Positions 19,756-29,554 of a stretch of DNA of 64,000 bases are shown piece by piece (position 1 is the first letter of the stretch; the number at the start of each line of letters is the position of its first letter). Under the pieces are notes generated by a model that saw nothing but the letters and a program-made list of their open reading frames with translations, had not been told where the DNA came from and did not search any database. The position numbers and the translations under genes are program-made. The DNA comes from Rossellomorea aquimaris TF-12 (lineage in GTDB: Bacteria; Bacillota; Bacilli; Bacillales; Bacillaceae_B): NCBI RefSeq assembly GCF_001648555.1, contig NZ_LQXM01000027.1, positions 62,001 through 126,000 on the forward strand, in the 5' to 3' direction.

Positions 19756-20268
19756 TTAATATTGCATTAATGTTAGGATATCATACCCGTCAAGCTTGTC
19801 ACGTCCGTCTAAGTACGTCAGTTCAATTAAGAAAGCCGTACCAGCTACAATTCCACCTAATTCTTCTACAAGCTTGATTGTTGCTTCAATCGTTCCACCT
19901 GTTGCAAGGAGGTCATCGGTAATTAAAACTCTTTGACCAGGCTTAATGGCATCTTTATGAATCGTAAGTGAGTCTTTTCCATATTCTAAACCGTATTCTT
20001 TTTGAATCGTTTCACGAGGTAATTTTCCAGGCTTACGAACTGGTGCAAATCCAACACCTAGGACATAGGCTACCGGGCATCCAATAATAAATCCTCTTGC
20101 TTCTGGTCCAACAACAAGGTCGATTTGTTTTTCTTTTGCATATTCTACAATTTGGTCTGTAGCATATCTATAAGCATCACCATTATCCATTAATGTTGTG
20201 ATGTCTTTAAATTTAATACCTTCTTTAGGCCAATTTTCTACGATTGTAACATACTGTTTTAAGTCCAT
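19756..20268 (-). CDS. apt: adenine phosphoribosyltransferase
   Basis: Salvages adenine to AMP using PRPP. The 170-residue protein starts [20 protein letters not shown] and has the PRPP motif [16 protein letters not shown] (residues about 119-134) and [15 protein letters not shown], diagnostic of Apt. GAGGAGG lies ten bases before the ATG. It overlaps the end of recJ by ten bases, indicating coupling; the same gene pair occurs in B. subtilis. Confidence 0.97.
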   Translation of the reverse strand: MDLKQYVTIVENWPKEGIKFKDITTLMDNGDAYRYATDQIVEYAKEKQIDLVVGPEARGFIIGCPVAYVLGVGFAPVRKPGKLPRETIQKEYGLEYGKDSLTIHKDAIKPGQRVLITDDLLATGGTIEATIKLVEELGGIVAGTAFLIELTYLDGRDKLDGYDILTLMQY

Positions 20269-22622
20269 GCTTCTGCTTCCTCCTCAAATATAACGGACTC
20301 TTTTATCCTTTCATCAAACCAAGTCTTTAATTCATGATAAGAAGAGTAAAGCAATTCGTTTTCAAGCTCGTATTGTTGCTGCTTCTTCTTATACGTAGTA
20401 GATTCAGATAAGTCTTTCTTGGTTTTTGTAGGATTAAGAGAAATAAATCCATTCACTATTGTAACAAACTTCAAATCAAAAAACACCTGCGACATGAAAT
20501 CGATTGTTTCCTTAGACCATCCCTTGTACTTCGCAAGGTCATCTCCATGCTTATTTAAATCAAATGATCCTCGCTTTGTTAAAAATCCAAAATACCATTT
20601 AAAATGATCTCTGGTAGGCATTGTACTAAAAAAATGATCTTCGTCTTGGAAGAAATGAGCATAAATTCTGTGAGGACGACCTTTTTTAAGTAGATTCTCT
20701 AACAACGATTTCGATACAGGTAAATCTAGAAGGACAAGACTTGCCTGATCTATGCTAACTCCTTCTAGGGACTCATCATTTTCTAGTAGAAGAACATCAC
20801 TCTTACTAGTTAGATTGATTTTCTCTAGGGTAGAAGCATTAAAGCATACTAATTTTTTCTTTTCATGTGGAATAAGTTCTTCCCATTTGTGAACTTGCTT
20901 AATTCCACGAACATCAAATAATTGCCATTGTTCTATTTTTATATCTTGTAAAAAAATCTGCGCCTTTTTACGGTTATTCCACTCATTGATTGATAGCTCG
21001 CCGATCACTGAGGCATTTGAAAATGGAGTAATATGATCAGCCAGCTCCCCTAATCCAAAGCCAACACCGTCTAATTGACTTCCATTCCCCTCGAGTACGA
21101 CCTTTAAGTGATTTTGAGATGATCCGATTTTTTTGTAATGTTCAACGGAAACATTCTCAATCATCCACTTTGGTTTTGGATTTTTCATTCCAAAAGGTGC
21201 CAACAGCTGAAGCTTTTCAATCGTTTCAACGGAGACCTCTTCTAGGTGCACGGAAGCATCCAGTAAAGTAACTGGAATAAAGTCTTCTTCAGTTAGTTCA
21301 GAAAGAGCAAGTTCATTCAGCCTCTCTCGAAACTCTTCTACATCATTAAGTTTAAGTGTCATTCCCGCTGCCATTGGGTGTCCTCCGAAATGGGGAAGAA
21401 TGTCTCGGCAGGTAGATAAATTTTTAAACAAATCAAAACCTACAATACTTCGAGCGGATCCTTTTGCTGTTCCCTTTTCAGAATCAAAGCTTAAGACTAT
21501 GGTTGGGCGGTAATATTTATCAACCAGCCTGGAAGCCACAATTCCAACCACTCCAGAATTCCAGCCTTCTTTCCCGATAACTAAGACAGAATGATCCTCT
21601 AATGGAAATTGATTTTCTACCATGTTGATGGCTTCATCCGTCATTTCACTTACAATGGCTTGCCTTTCTTTGTTTAAACGATCAATTTCTTCAGCTAAAG
21701 CCTTTGCCTCTTCTGGGTCTTCCGTTAGTAATAAATCTACTGCCGGATCCGCATCACCTAATCGGCCAACTGCGTTTAAACGAGGAGCAATCATGAATCC
21801 AATGGATTCCTCCGTCATTTCCTGTTGATGGGTATTCCCTATTTTACATAAAGCTTTTATACCTAACCGGTTTGTCACCCGAAGCTCAGAAAGGCCTCGT
21901 TTTGCTAGTATACGATTCTCTCCCTTTAAAGGGACTAAATCGGCAATCGTACCAATAGCTGCCAAATCTATTAAATGTGTAGGCAATTTCCCGTAAAGGG
22001 CGTGTGCAAATTTAAAAGCTACACCAACTCCTGCTAAATCCTCAAAAGGGTAACTTGTACCAACTTTTGGGTGAATCATTGCAAAGGCAGGTGGTAAGGT
22101 CGGTCCTGGTTCATGGTGATCTGTAATGATTAAATCAATCCCTAATTCTTTCGCAAGAATAGCCTCATTCACAGCCGAAATACCTGTATCCACTGTTATA
22201 ATTAAACTGAACTCTTCATCCTTAGCCCAACGGAAAGCATTCTCATTCGGTCCATATCCCTCACTAAAGCGGTTCGGAATATAGAACTCAACATCAGCCC
22301 CTAAATCCTTTAACACCGTCATCATGACGGATGTACTACTTACTCCATCAGCGTCATAGTCTCCATAAACAAGAATTCTTTCTCCGTTCTCAATTGCTTT
22401 ATGAATTCGTTCTGTCGCTTTCTTCATATCTTCAAATAGAAATGGATCGTGAAATGATTCGCCTGTATCAAATAAAAAATTCCGAGCTTCTTCAACATTT
22501 TCTAAGTCTCGGTTTATTAATAACTTCGCCACAAGCGAAGGTATTTGTAATTCATTTACTAATTCATTGATTTTTTGTTGGTCTGATTCTGTCATCTTCC
22601 AACGCGTTTTTGAGTTTAACAT
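20259..22622 (-). CDS. recJ: single-stranded-DNA-specific exonuclease RecJ
   Basis: 5'-3' single-strand exonuclease of the DHH superfamily acting in recombination and repair. The 787-residue product has the DHH-family motifs [12 protein letters not shown] (about residue 83), [20 protein letters not shown] (about 160), the DHHA1 region [12 protein letters not shown] and GGHPMAAG, an OB-fold segment and a C-terminal extension of about 200 residues as in Bacillus RecJ. ATG at 22622 follows AGGGGTG. Promoter probably in 22623-22860. Confidence 0.95.
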   Translation of the reverse strand: MLNSKTRWKMTESDQQKINELVNELQIPSLVAKLLINRDLENVEEARNFLFDTGESFHDPFLFEDMKKATERIHKAIENGERILVYGDYDADGVSSTSVMMTVLKDLGADVEFYIPNRFSEGYGPNENAFRWAKDEEFSLIITVDTGISAVNEAILAKELGIDLIITDHHEPGPTLPPAFAMIHPKVGTSYPFEDLAGVGVAFKFAHALYGKLPTHLIDLAAIGTIADLVPLKGENRILAKRGLSELRVTNRLGIKALCKIGNTHQQEMTEESIGFMIAPRLNAVGRLGDADPAVDLLLTEDPEEAKALAEEIDRLNKERQAIVSEMTDEAINMVENQFPLEDHSVLVIGKEGWNSGVVGIVASRLVDKYYRPTIVLSFDSEKGTAKGSARSIVGFDLFKNLSTCRDILPHFGGHPMAAGMTLKLNDVEEFRERLNELALSELTEEDFIPVTLLDASVHLEEVSVETIEKLQLLAPFGMKNPKPKWMIENVSVEHYKKIGSSQNHLKVVLEGNGSQLDGVGFGLGELADHITPFSNASVIGELSINEWNNRKKAQIFLQDIKIEQWQLFDVRGIKQVHKWEELIPHEKKKLVCFNASTLEKINLTSKSDVLLLENDESLEGVSIDQASLVLLDLPVSKSLLENLLKKGRPHRIYAHFFQDEDHFFSTMPTRDHFKWYFGFLTKRGSFDLNKHGDDLAKYKGWSKETIDFMSQVFFDLKFVTIVNGFISLNPTKTKKDLSESTTYKKKQQQYELENELLYSSYHELKTWFDERIKESVIFEEEAEAWT

Positions 22623-22867
22623 ACGTTCACCCCTCAGCCTTACTCATTATACAAAAAGGAAGAGACTGTTTCAATCTTAATCGAATAGGACTGGCTAGGG
22701 AGGAAATTTACTATTCGTAAACCCAGTTGTTATTTTTCAGGCTGTTTCCGCAAAGTTTTTTATTTTGAAATACATGATCTGTCAAAGCTCTGGCAACCAG
22801 TGTGTGCCGAAAAGAGAGAGCATCCTGAAATAATAATAATAATCAACTACTACTTTCTAAAAAGAGC

Positions 22868-22902
22868 AAAAAAAAACAAGAGACACTTAGAAAGTGTCCC
22901 TT
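22868..22902 (-). terminator. terminator after the LapA-like gene
   Basis: Minus-strand GGGACACTT pairs with AAGTGTCTC around a three-base loop and is followed by TTGTTTTTTTT. It separates the CDF/LapA pair from recJ. Between it and recJ (22623-22867) I see no gene. Confidence 0.88.
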
Positions 22903-22909
22903 GCTATTA

Positions 22910-23251
22910 TTATTCTCCCGTTTCCCCAACAGAGTCTGTTGCTCTCTTCTTTAACGGTTCATCTTTAACTTTATTCTTTTCCTGTAAGGCAATATGAGCT
23001 TGTTCCTTTAGTTGAAGATTTTCTTTCTCCAAAGCTTTTACTTTTCTTTGTACTACAAATAAGCGAAACAATCCTACGGAGCCAATGATGACTCCTCCCA
23101 TAAAAACAGATCCTAAAATAACAAGTATAAGAGGCCAATCAGCTGTTCCAAAGAAATAGTTTACGGTAACAGGATCAACATTGATCACTGCAAAAACGGA
23201 TACTATTAGGGCAAAGAAGATTCCTAGCAGTAAAGTCCATTGAAATTTCAT
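22910..23251 (-). CDS. yrvD: LapA-domain (DUF1049) membrane protein, YrvD-like
   Basis: Small inner-membrane protein of 113 residues: two transmembrane helices (TLLLGIFFALIVSVFAVINV and WPLILVILGSVFMGGVIIGS) separated by a short loop, then a cytoplasmic charged coiled coil (VVQRKVKALEKENLQLKEQ) and a disordered tail. This is the layout of LapA/YrvD proteins; E. coli LapA helps control lipopolysaccharide synthesis, but no role is established in Bacillus. It lies between the CDF gene and recJ, matching yrvD. ATG at 23251 is the second of two adjacent ATGs after GGGAGG. Confidence 0.85.
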   Translation of the reverse strand: MKFQWTLLLGIFFALIVSVFAVINVDPVTVNYFFGTADWPLILVILGSVFMGGVIIGSVGLFRLFVVQRKVKALEKENLQLKEQAHIALQEKNKVKDEPLKKRATDSVGETGE

Positions 23252-23264
23252 CATTTTCCCTCCC

Positions 23265-24188
23265 TTAGGATAAGTCTATTCCCTCATCCTCTTCATTAGT
23301 AGAGTTGTACGGATTAATATGAATAAATACATCATTCACATTTGATTCTTCCAGTAGCTTTTCTTTGACGATTTTTCCAACTCGATGTCCATCTTCTACG
23401 GTCATATACGGATCAACGCTGATTTTCAAATCAATGATGACATAGTGTCCATGCTCCCTGGCGTGCAACTCATTTATGGCTTTCACCTCTGGAACAGATT
23501 CAACAACCTTCCGAAATGGTAAAATGTCTTCCTCATGCATAACGTGATCCAGTGTATTATGTATTGACTCAGCACCAAGCTTCCAAGCCATCCTGAGTAC
23601 AAGTAAAGCGACGAAGATTCCTGCAACTGGATCTGCATAAATAAGCCAGCCAACATCATATTTTCCCCCTATGATAGAGGCAGAGACACCAATGAGGGCA
23701 GCTATGGAAGAAAAAACATCTGACCGGTGTTCATAAGCATTCACAATGAGGGCATCACTATTAATTCTTTTACCCAAACGATATTTGTATCGAAACATTG
23801 CTTCTTTGACAATGATCGAAAAAATGACAGCATAAATAGCAATGGCCGTTGGAGGGGATAAAGGGTGGAAAAAGGATTCTATTGAAGATTTTCCAATTTC
23901 AACACCGACTAAAAATAACAAAACTGCAACGATAATCGCTGCAATGGATTCCGCTTTACCATGGCCATACGGATGATCTCGGTCAGGGGGCTGTTTTGCA
24001 GCACGCAAACCGATAAAAACAGCCAACGAACCTGCTACATCTGAAGCAGAATGGACAGCATCGGCAATTAATGCCCTACTATTACCTAATATTCCCGCTC
24101 CCCACTTTATGATTGCTAAGACAATATTCCCAATAACCCCAACCATTGCGGCAAATTCAGCTTTTTTAAATCGATCTTCTGGTTTCAC
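23265..24188 (-). CDS. cation diffusion facilitator family transporter (MneP/MneS-like)
   Basis: CDF antiporter of 307 residues, likely exporting Mn2+, Zn2+ or Fe2+ in exchange for protons. Six transmembrane helices are predicted. The metal site of helix II reads ALIADAVHSASDVAGS (near residue 40), that of helix V NAYEHRSDVFSS, and the intervening loop has the family motif DRDHPYGHGKAES. A C-terminal cytoplasmic dimer domain with ELHAREHGHYVIID follows. This pattern is close to the B. subtilis manganese exporters MneP and MneS; the metal cannot be fixed by sequence alone. GTG start after AAGGAGG; ten bp gap to the LapA-like gene. Confidence 0.88.
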   Translation of the reverse strand: MKPEDRFKKAEFAAMVGVIGNIVLAIIKWGAGILGNSRALIADAVHSASDVAGSLAVFIGLRAAKQPPDRDHPYGHGKAESIAAIIVAVLLFLVGVEIGKSSIESFFHPLSPPTAIAIYAVIFSIIVKEAMFRYKYRLGKRINSDALIVNAYEHRSDVFSSIAALIGVSASIIGGKYDVGWLIYADPVAGIFVALLVLRMAWKLGAESIHNTLDHVMHEEDILPFRKVVESVPEVKAINELHAREHGHYVIIDLKISVDPYMTVEDGHRVGKIVKEKLLEESNVNDVFIHINPYNSTNEEDEGIDLS

Positions 24189-24242
24189 CCGGGTAGCCTC
24201 CTTTCCATTCCTATTTATTGTAACCTACCATTTTAAAAAAAC

Positions 24243-24281
24243 AAAAAAATAGGTTCAGGGAAAACCCTCCCTGAACCTACC
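24243..24281 (-). terminator. terminator after secDF
   Basis: Minus-strand AGGTTCAGGG pairs with CCCTGAACCT around an eight-base loop, followed by ATTTTTTTG. Confidence 0.88.
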
Positions 24282-24290
24282 AATTATTCC

Positions 24291-26558
24291 TTAAACCTGC
24301 GGTTCATCAGACCATGTCTTTTTCTCTTTAACAGTCTTAATTGTACCTTTTTTCTTTAATTCTTTCTTCTTCATAACCAGCCACACTTGAGAAGCAATGA
24401 AGACGGAAGAATACGTACCTGAAATCAGTCCAACTAATAAAGCAATCGAGAAGTTACGTATGGATTCACTGCCAAAGATCATGAGGGCAAGAACTGTGAA
24501 AACAACGGTTAATACAGTATTTACAGAACGGCCCATTGTTTGGCGAATACTTTGATTGACTACATCTTCAATGTCTTGATCCGTCTTAAGGCGACGTTTT
24601 TTGTGAAGATTTTCCCTCAGGCGGTCAAAGGTTACAATCGTATCATTAATGGAATACCCTACGATGGTAAGGACAGCTGCTATAAAGGTAATATCAACCT
24701 CAAGCCTTGTTAAACTAAAGAATGCAATGATAAAGAACGCATCATGCAGTAACGCAAGAATCGATGCAATCGCCATTCTCCACTCGAATCGGAATGTAAC
24801 ATAAATGATAATTCCGATGGAAGCGATGGCCACAGCAAGCATAGCATTTTTAGCTAATTCCTTCCCTATCACCGGAGAAACAGTGCTAACACTTGGTTCT
24901 GCACCATAAAGATCCTTAAAGTGATCTTTTAAAGTGGCAATTTCTTTCTGTCCTAAGTCTTCAGTATATCGAACGACAGCAATGTTTTCGTCATTACCGG
25001 ATATGACGACATCATCAGAGGACAAATTAATATCGTCTAGCTCTTTTTGAATTTCTTCTGTTTTTAAGCTTTCATCAGCTAAGATTTCCATTCGAGATCC
25101 ACTAACAAAATCTATTCCTAAATTCAGCTTAAAAATGGCTAGAATGATGATTCCAGTGGTAATTAGAATGCCTGATAGAGCAAAGAATTTCTTTCGTTGC
25201 TTCGCAAAGTCAAAGCGATCAAATTTAGTCGGCAAATCCAATGTATCATAATTTTCCGCCAAATCTTTTATCTCATTCTTATTCACACCAAACCAGCCTG
25301 GCTTTTTATTAAAGAAGCGACTGTTCACCCATAATCCAAGTAAAAGACGTGAGCCCCATACAGCTGTTATAAAGCTTGTCAGGATACTGACAATTAACAT
25401 CGTCGCGAACCCTTTTACAGAGCTTGTTCCAAAAATAAATAACACAGTAGCAGCCAAAATTGTAGTTACGTTGGCATCTAAAATGGTTAAGAATGAAGAT
25501 TTGTTACCTGATTGGAAAGCAGAGCGAATCGGCTTTCCTACCCGCATTTCTTCTTTGATTCTTTCATAGGTAATGATATTCGCATCAACTGCCATACCAA
25601 CCCCAAGAATAAGGGCTGCGATACCAGGAAGAGTTAATACACCATTCATGAGATCGAATATCAATAGAATTAAGTAAATATAAAATGAAAGTGTAATGGT
25701 TGCAATAAGACCCGGAAAACGATAATAAGCAATCATGAATAAGAATACGATGGCAATGCCGATCATACCAGCAAATACTGTTTTATCAAGGGCTTGCTGA
25801 CCAAATTTCGCTCCAACTGATGTGGAATAAATTTCATCTAATTTTACTGGAAGTGCTCCTGCATTTAATAGTGATGCTAAGTTTTGAGCACGTTCAACTG
25901 TAAAATCTCCTTCGATGATAACACTATCTGAATTTATAGGCTCTCTCACACTCGGGTCAGAAAGAAATTTAGGATTCGCTTTTCCGACTTCCTCTTTATA
26001 AGAATCTTTTCCTTCTTCAAAATCTAACCAAATAACCAGTTTATTTTCTGGAGCCATAGCCAAAATTTCTTTTGTTAATTGATAAAATTTTGTGTGGTCT
26101 TTTAGTTTTAACGAAACAATTGGGTTGTTGCTAGTACTATCAAAAGTTTGCTTCGCTGAACCTGATACAAGATCCGAACCATCTAGACGCAGTTTATCAT
26201 TTACGTCACGGAAAGATAGATTTGCTTGAGTGGAGAGGATTTCCCTTGCCTCGTTTTGATCCTCAACGCCTGCTAATTGAACACGAATACGGTTTCCATC
26301 TTCAATCTGAATATTCGGTTCACTTACCCCTAATACGTTAATTCGCTTATCCAAAGCATCAGCTGTGTTAGCTACTGTTTCTTTGGTAATCTCTTGACCT
26401 TTTTTTAAAGGCTGTACTTCATATAAAACTTCAAAGCCACCTTGGAGGTCTAACCCTAATTTGATATTGTCCACAATACTCTTTGTTGTTCCTCCCATTG
26501 TACCCGCTAATAAAACCACAAGTATAAAGAAGGCAATGATTCTGCCGCGCTTTACCAT
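24291..26558 (-). CDS. secDF: protein translocase subunit SecDF (fused)
   Basis: Proton-driven accessory of the Sec translocase, fused SecD and SecF as usual in Bacillus (755 aa). SecD half: N-terminal helix IIAFFILVVLLAGTMGG, motif LGLDLQGGFEVLYEV (about residue 38), the large periplasmic P1 domain, then GIAALILGVGMAVDANIITYERI. SecF half from about residue 450: LNLGIDFVSGSRMEI and TIVGYSINDTIVTFDRLREN. Twelve transmembrane helices fit. ATG at 26558 has AAGGAGG eleven bases upstream; the frame opens earlier but without a site. Single gene between terminators. Confidence 0.96.
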   Translation of the reverse strand: MVKRGRIIAFFILVVLLAGTMGGTTKSIVDNIKLGLDLQGGFEVLYEVQPLKKGQEITKETVANTADALDKRINVLGVSEPNIQIEDGNRIRVQLAGVEDQNEAREILSTQANLSFRDVNDKLRLDGSDLVSGSAKQTFDSTSNNPIVSLKLKDHTKFYQLTKEILAMAPENKLVIWLDFEEGKDSYKEEVGKANPKFLSDPSVREPINSDSVIIEGDFTVERAQNLASLLNAGALPVKLDEIYSTSVGAKFGQQALDKTVFAGMIGIAIVFLFMIAYYRFPGLIATITLSFYIYLILLIFDLMNGVLTLPGIAALILGVGMAVDANIITYERIKEEMRVGKPIRSAFQSGNKSSFLTILDANVTTILAATVLFIFGTSSVKGFATMLIVSILTSFITAVWGSRLLLGLWVNSRFFNKKPGWFGVNKNEIKDLAENYDTLDLPTKFDRFDFAKQRKKFFALSGILITTGIIILAIFKLNLGIDFVSGSRMEILADESLKTEEIQKELDDINLSSDDVVISGNDENIAVVRYTEDLGQKEIATLKDHFKDLYGAEPSVSTVSPVIGKELAKNAMLAVAIASIGIIIYVTFRFEWRMAIASILALLHDAFFIIAFFSLTRLEVDITFIAAVLTIVGYSINDTIVTFDRLRENLHKKRRLKTDQDIEDVVNQSIRQTMGRSVNTVLTVVFTVLALMIFGSESIRNFSIALLVGLISGTYSSVFIASQVWLVMKKKELKKKGTIKTVKEKKTWSDEPQV

Positions 26559-26667
26559 TATGTATAAATCCTCCTTGCCATTATTCAACCACACTATGCT
26601 GTTTTACTCTTTAAATCAACATTCTCATTATCTACGAGAAAGAAAAAGGTGTCAATTTCTTTTCCAG

Positions 26668-26988
26668 TTATTTTCCGTTCTTTTTAGGGTGAAGAAGTTC
26701 GTTTAACTCATCTTCATTTATATCTGCAAACCAGTTTGGAGATCGGTAAGCCTCTACAGTTTCAAAGCTCATATATTCCCCAGGCTTCACTGTTAATACA
26801 TCGCTTACCAATTGAAAAAGCTTTATATCTACTTCAGGCTTTTTCCATTTTTTCTTCGTTAAATAAGTCCAAAGACGTTCTACATTCGCCTTCCCATAAC
26901 CCAGAACTTCAAATTCTTCCACTTTGCTATGAAGCGCTGGTTCCAAAGATGCATAAAAACGATCATAAGGATGTTGATTGTTCGTCAT
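26668..26988 (-). CDS. comN: post-transcriptional regulator ComN (YrzD)
   Basis: Small soluble protein of 106 residues (FYASLEPALHSKVEEFEVLG, LWTYLTKKKWKKPEVDIKL, MSFETVEAYRSPNW). This fits the ComN/YrzD family, which in B. subtilis acts post-transcriptionally on the comE operon and is targeted to the septum and poles through DivIVA. It lies between secDF and spoVB, exactly as in B. subtilis, and is divergent from spoVB. ATG start. No anomaly seen. Confidence 0.87.
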   Translation of the reverse strand: MTNNQHPYDRFYASLEPALHSKVEEFEVLGYGKANVERLWTYLTKKKWKKPEVDIKLFQLVSDVLTVKPGEYMSFETVEAYRSPNWFADINEDELNELLHPKKNGK

Positions 26989-27048
26989 TCCCCGTCACCG
27001 CCTATTTGACTAAATGGGTTTCACTTAGCCAGAATTGTTCACAACTTG

Positions 27049-27079
27049 TCATGCTTTGTCCACCTTATTGCATATACAT
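27049..27079 (+). promoter_or_regulatory. possible sigma-E promoter of spoVB
   Basis: TCATGCT (27049-27055), 15-base spacer and CATATACAT (27071-27079) approximate the sigma-E pattern (KMATATT, 14-15 bases, CATACAnT). It lies about 45 bases ahead of spoVB, a gene of the mother-cell sigma-E regulon in B. subtilis. Confidence 0.45.
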
Positions 27080-27122
27080 CATTGTATACGATAATACCAA
27101 TTTTGAGAAGGCAGGGAATATT

Positions 27123-28670
27123 ATGTCAAAATTTCTTAAAGGGACTATGATCTTAATGATTGCAGCCTTTATAACAAGAATATTAGGGTTTGTTAATCGG
27201 ATAGTCGTCGCCCGCTTTATCGGAGAAGAGGGTGTAGGACTGTTCATGATGGCATTTCCTACCCTAGTACTTGTGATTACCATCACCCAATTAGGACTTC
27301 CCGTCGCCATCTCGAAAAATGTTGCAGAAGCAGAAATCAAAGGTGACATTCGAAAAGTAAAGAAGATCTTAGTTGTTTCACTAGCAACTACTTTAGGACT
27401 TTCTATTATTTTTACACCAGCTCTCATCCTCCTCGCCCCGTATCTTACAGAGACGTTATTTACGGACGAACGAATATACTATCCCTTGGTAGCGATTGCA
27501 CCCATCATTCCCATTGTAGCCATTTCGTCTGTCATTAGAGGCTATTTTCAAGGAAGACAAAACATGAAGCCTTCTGCCTACTCACAAGTCATTGAGCAAA
27601 TCGTTCGTATCACATTAATTGCCGTATTAACCAAAACGTTCCTTCCATACGGCATTGAGTATGCTGCAGCTGCTGCCATGGTAGCCTCCGTACTGGGAGA
27701 GCTGGCTTCACTCCTTTACTTATTTACAAGCTTTAAAATAAAGAAAAAATTCAAGATGAGAAAGCACTTCTTTTCGTCAATGAAGAATGGAAAAGAAACG
27801 TTTAATGAACTCATGAGCGTAGCCCTGCCAACAACGGGTAGTAGAATGATTGGTTCCATTGCATGGTTTTTCGAACCGATTGTTGTTGCTCATAGCTTAG
27901 CTCTTGCAGGAGTTGCAGCAACCATGGCTACTAAGCAGTATGGGTCCCTTACAGGGTATGCTCTTCCTTTATTATTTCTCCCATCCTTTGTCACCTTGTC
28001 ACTATCTCAATCCCTGGTTCCTGCTATAAGTGAAGCGAACTCTCAAAAGAACTTTTCACTCATTGAACACCGATTGCAACAAGCCTTACGTTTTTGTTTA
28101 ATTACAGGTGGAATATCGGTTGTTATTCTTTACATTTATGCTAAGCCCTTAATGCAAATATTGTACGGAAATGAAAATGGGGCTACCTTTATTATGATTA
28201 TGGCTCCTTTTTTCTTATTTTATTATTACCAGGGTCCATTGCAGGCAGTGCTTCAAGCACTTAATTTAGCAAGAGCTGCCATGATTAACAGTTTGATTGG
28301 GGCCGTGATTAAAACAGGCGTCATTTTTGTACTAGCCTCACAGCCTTCTTTCGGAATTAACGGAGCTGCTTTAGGAATTGTAACAGGATTCATGTTAGTG
28401 ACGATGCTCCATTTTGTGACGATTATAAAATACATTCCCTTAACGATATATGTAAGAGACTACCTTAAGATTGTTATTGTAATTGGCATTTCAGGGGCTT
28501 GGGGACACTATTCCTACATTCATATGGTGCTTCACGAAGGGTTACTATTCCGGTTATTATTTGGAGTAGTTTCTACGTCTCTAATGTATATATGCCTTTC
28601 CATCATGTTAAAACTAATCGTTAAAAGCGATTTAGCAAGAATTCCATTTATCCGTAAATTCATTGTGTAG
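27123..28670 (+). CDS. spoVB: stage V sporulation protein B, SpoVB (MOP flippase family)
   Basis: Polytopic membrane protein of 515 residues (B. subtilis SpoVB 518) of the MOP/MATE superfamily, needed for spore-cortex peptidoglycan, probably as a lipid-linked precursor flippase. It starts MSKFLKGTMILMIAAFITRI, followed by NRIVVARFIGEEGVGLFMMAFP and SVIRGYFQGRQNMKPSAYSQ-like motifs characteristic of the SpoVB/MurJ-like group, and has about 14 hydrophobic segments. The frame continues upstream to 26736 only by running antisense through comN; the first credible start is ATG at 27123. A likely sigma-E promoter precedes it and a terminator follows. Confidence 0.94.
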   Translation: MSKFLKGTMILMIAAFITRILGFVNRIVVARFIGEEGVGLFMMAFPTLVLVITITQLGLPVAISKNVAEAEIKGDIRKVKKILVVSLATTLGLSIIFTPALILLAPYLTETLFTDERIYYPLVAIAPIIPIVAISSVIRGYFQGRQNMKPSAYSQVIEQIVRITLIAVLTKTFLPYGIEYAAAAAMVASVLGELASLLYLFTSFKIKKKFKMRKHFFSSMKNGKETFNELMSVALPTTGSRMIGSIAWFFEPIVVAHSLALAGVAATMATKQYGSLTGYALPLLFLPSFVTLSLSQSLVPAISEANSQKNFSLIEHRLQQALRFCLITGGISVVILYIYAKPLMQILYGNENGATFIMIMAPFFLFYYYQGPLQAVLQALNLARAAMINSLIGAVIKTGVIFVLASQPSFGINGAALGIVTGFMLVTMLHFVTIIKYIPLTIYVRDYLKIVIVIGISGAWGHYSYIHMVLHEGLLFRLLFGVVSTSLMYICLSIMLKLIVKSDLARIPFIRKFIV

Positions 28671-28681
28671 AAAATTAGTAA

Positions 28682-28712
28682 AACGCCTCATATTGAATGA
28701 GGCGTTTTTCAT
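28682..28712 (+). terminator. terminator after spoVB
   Basis: AACGCCTCAT pairs with ATGAGGCGTT around a five-base loop and is followed by TTTTCATTTT. Confidence 0.88.
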
Positions 28713-28721
28713 TTTGCGAAT

Positions 28722-28822
28722 GGATATTTGCGAAATCTTGAATATATTTGCGATATTTTGAGTATATCGAGTGAAATTCCAATTTTATTTGCGAGCTAAC
28801 GATTTCCTCATTCAAATCGACA
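28722..28822. repeat. ATTTGCGA-type intergenic repeat, copy B
   Basis: The sequence from GAATATATTTGCGATATTTT through TTATTTGCGAGCTAACGATT matches copy A (5873-6004) with scattered substitutions; the first unit is shortened. Compensating changes keep the weak hairpin (GTATATCGAGTG in place of CTATATCAAGCG). As with copy A, it lies just after a plus-strand terminator and before the 3' end of a converging gene. Confidence 0.75.
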
Positions 28823-28827
28823 AAAGT

Positions 28828-29484
28828 TCACTGTTCTGAGTCAATTAAATCCACATAAAATTTTCCGTTTTGAAAGCTGCAAAAGGCTATTTCTTTTATA
28901 TTCTTGTAGCCTCTTTCCCTTAGCTCCTTCCTTAACCAAAAAGCAGTTTTTCCAATCATATCCAGATGAGTGGTTTGGATTTGTCCATCTAAAACAAGTG
29001 GCAGGGTCAAGGATTGAGTTGATTTTTTCGATCGATCTTTTTTTAATACAGATAACTTTCCAGATGGCTCCAAAATGGCAAACTCAACATCTGCCATATT
29101 GAATATATCTTTTTCTCTTAATTGAAGTAATAAATCATCATAATTGTATCGTTGTTTCTTCATAGCGACATCGTCAATTTTGCCGTTATGAATAATTACT
29201 GAAGGCTTCCCATCTATGAGCTCTCGAAAGGATTTAGAGCGTAATGAAAACCAAGCAAATAGGAGTTGAACAGCTAGAATGACCCCCATGGGAAGAACGG
29301 TGTGAATGATAGGGTCCTTAGGCTGTTCAATAGCCATTACAGCCATCTCTGCTATCATAATAAATACGACCAAATCCAATATACTTAGTTCACCGATTTC
29401 CCTCTTCCCCATGATTCTAAAAATTAATATGATTAAAAAATAAAGAAAAAGTGTTCGAATGATGATGATTATATATTCTTCCAC
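28828..29484 (-). CDS. yrbG: DUF421 membrane protein, YrbG/YetF-like
   Basis: 218-residue member of the DUF421/YetF family: three N-terminal hydrophobic helices (IIIIIRTLFLYFLIILIFRI, LDLVVFIMIAEMAVMAIEQP, VLPMGVILAVQLLFAWFSL) and a cytoplasmic domain with KPSVIIHNGKID and the family motif REKDIFNMADVEFAILEPSG. In B. subtilis yrbG is next to spoVB, as here. Some YetF-family proteins are sporulation or germination membrane proteins; the function is unknown. The start is uncertain between GTG 29493 and GTG 29484; the latter has AGGGGTG correctly placed. Confidence 0.85.
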   Translation of the reverse strand: MEEYIIIIIRTLFLYFLIILIFRIMGKREIGELSILDLVVFIMIAEMAVMAIEQPKDPIIHTVLPMGVILAVQLLFAWFSLRSKSFRELIDGKPSVIIHNGKIDDVAMKKQRYNYDDLLLQLREKDIFNMADVEFAILEPSGKLSVLKKDRSKKSTQSLTLPLVLDGQIQTTHLDMIGKTAFWLRKELRERGYKNIKEIAFCSFQNGKFYVDLIDSEQ

Positions 29485-29554
29485 TACTTCCACCCCTAAG
29501 AAAGCATTTCATCTTTTATTATGCTCAGCAGAGTGTTTTTCATAGGAGGAATAA

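Noticed and set aside
26736..27122. N-terminal extension of SpoVB
   Set aside because: It would run antisense through comN; the protein similarity to SpoVB starts at ATG 27123.
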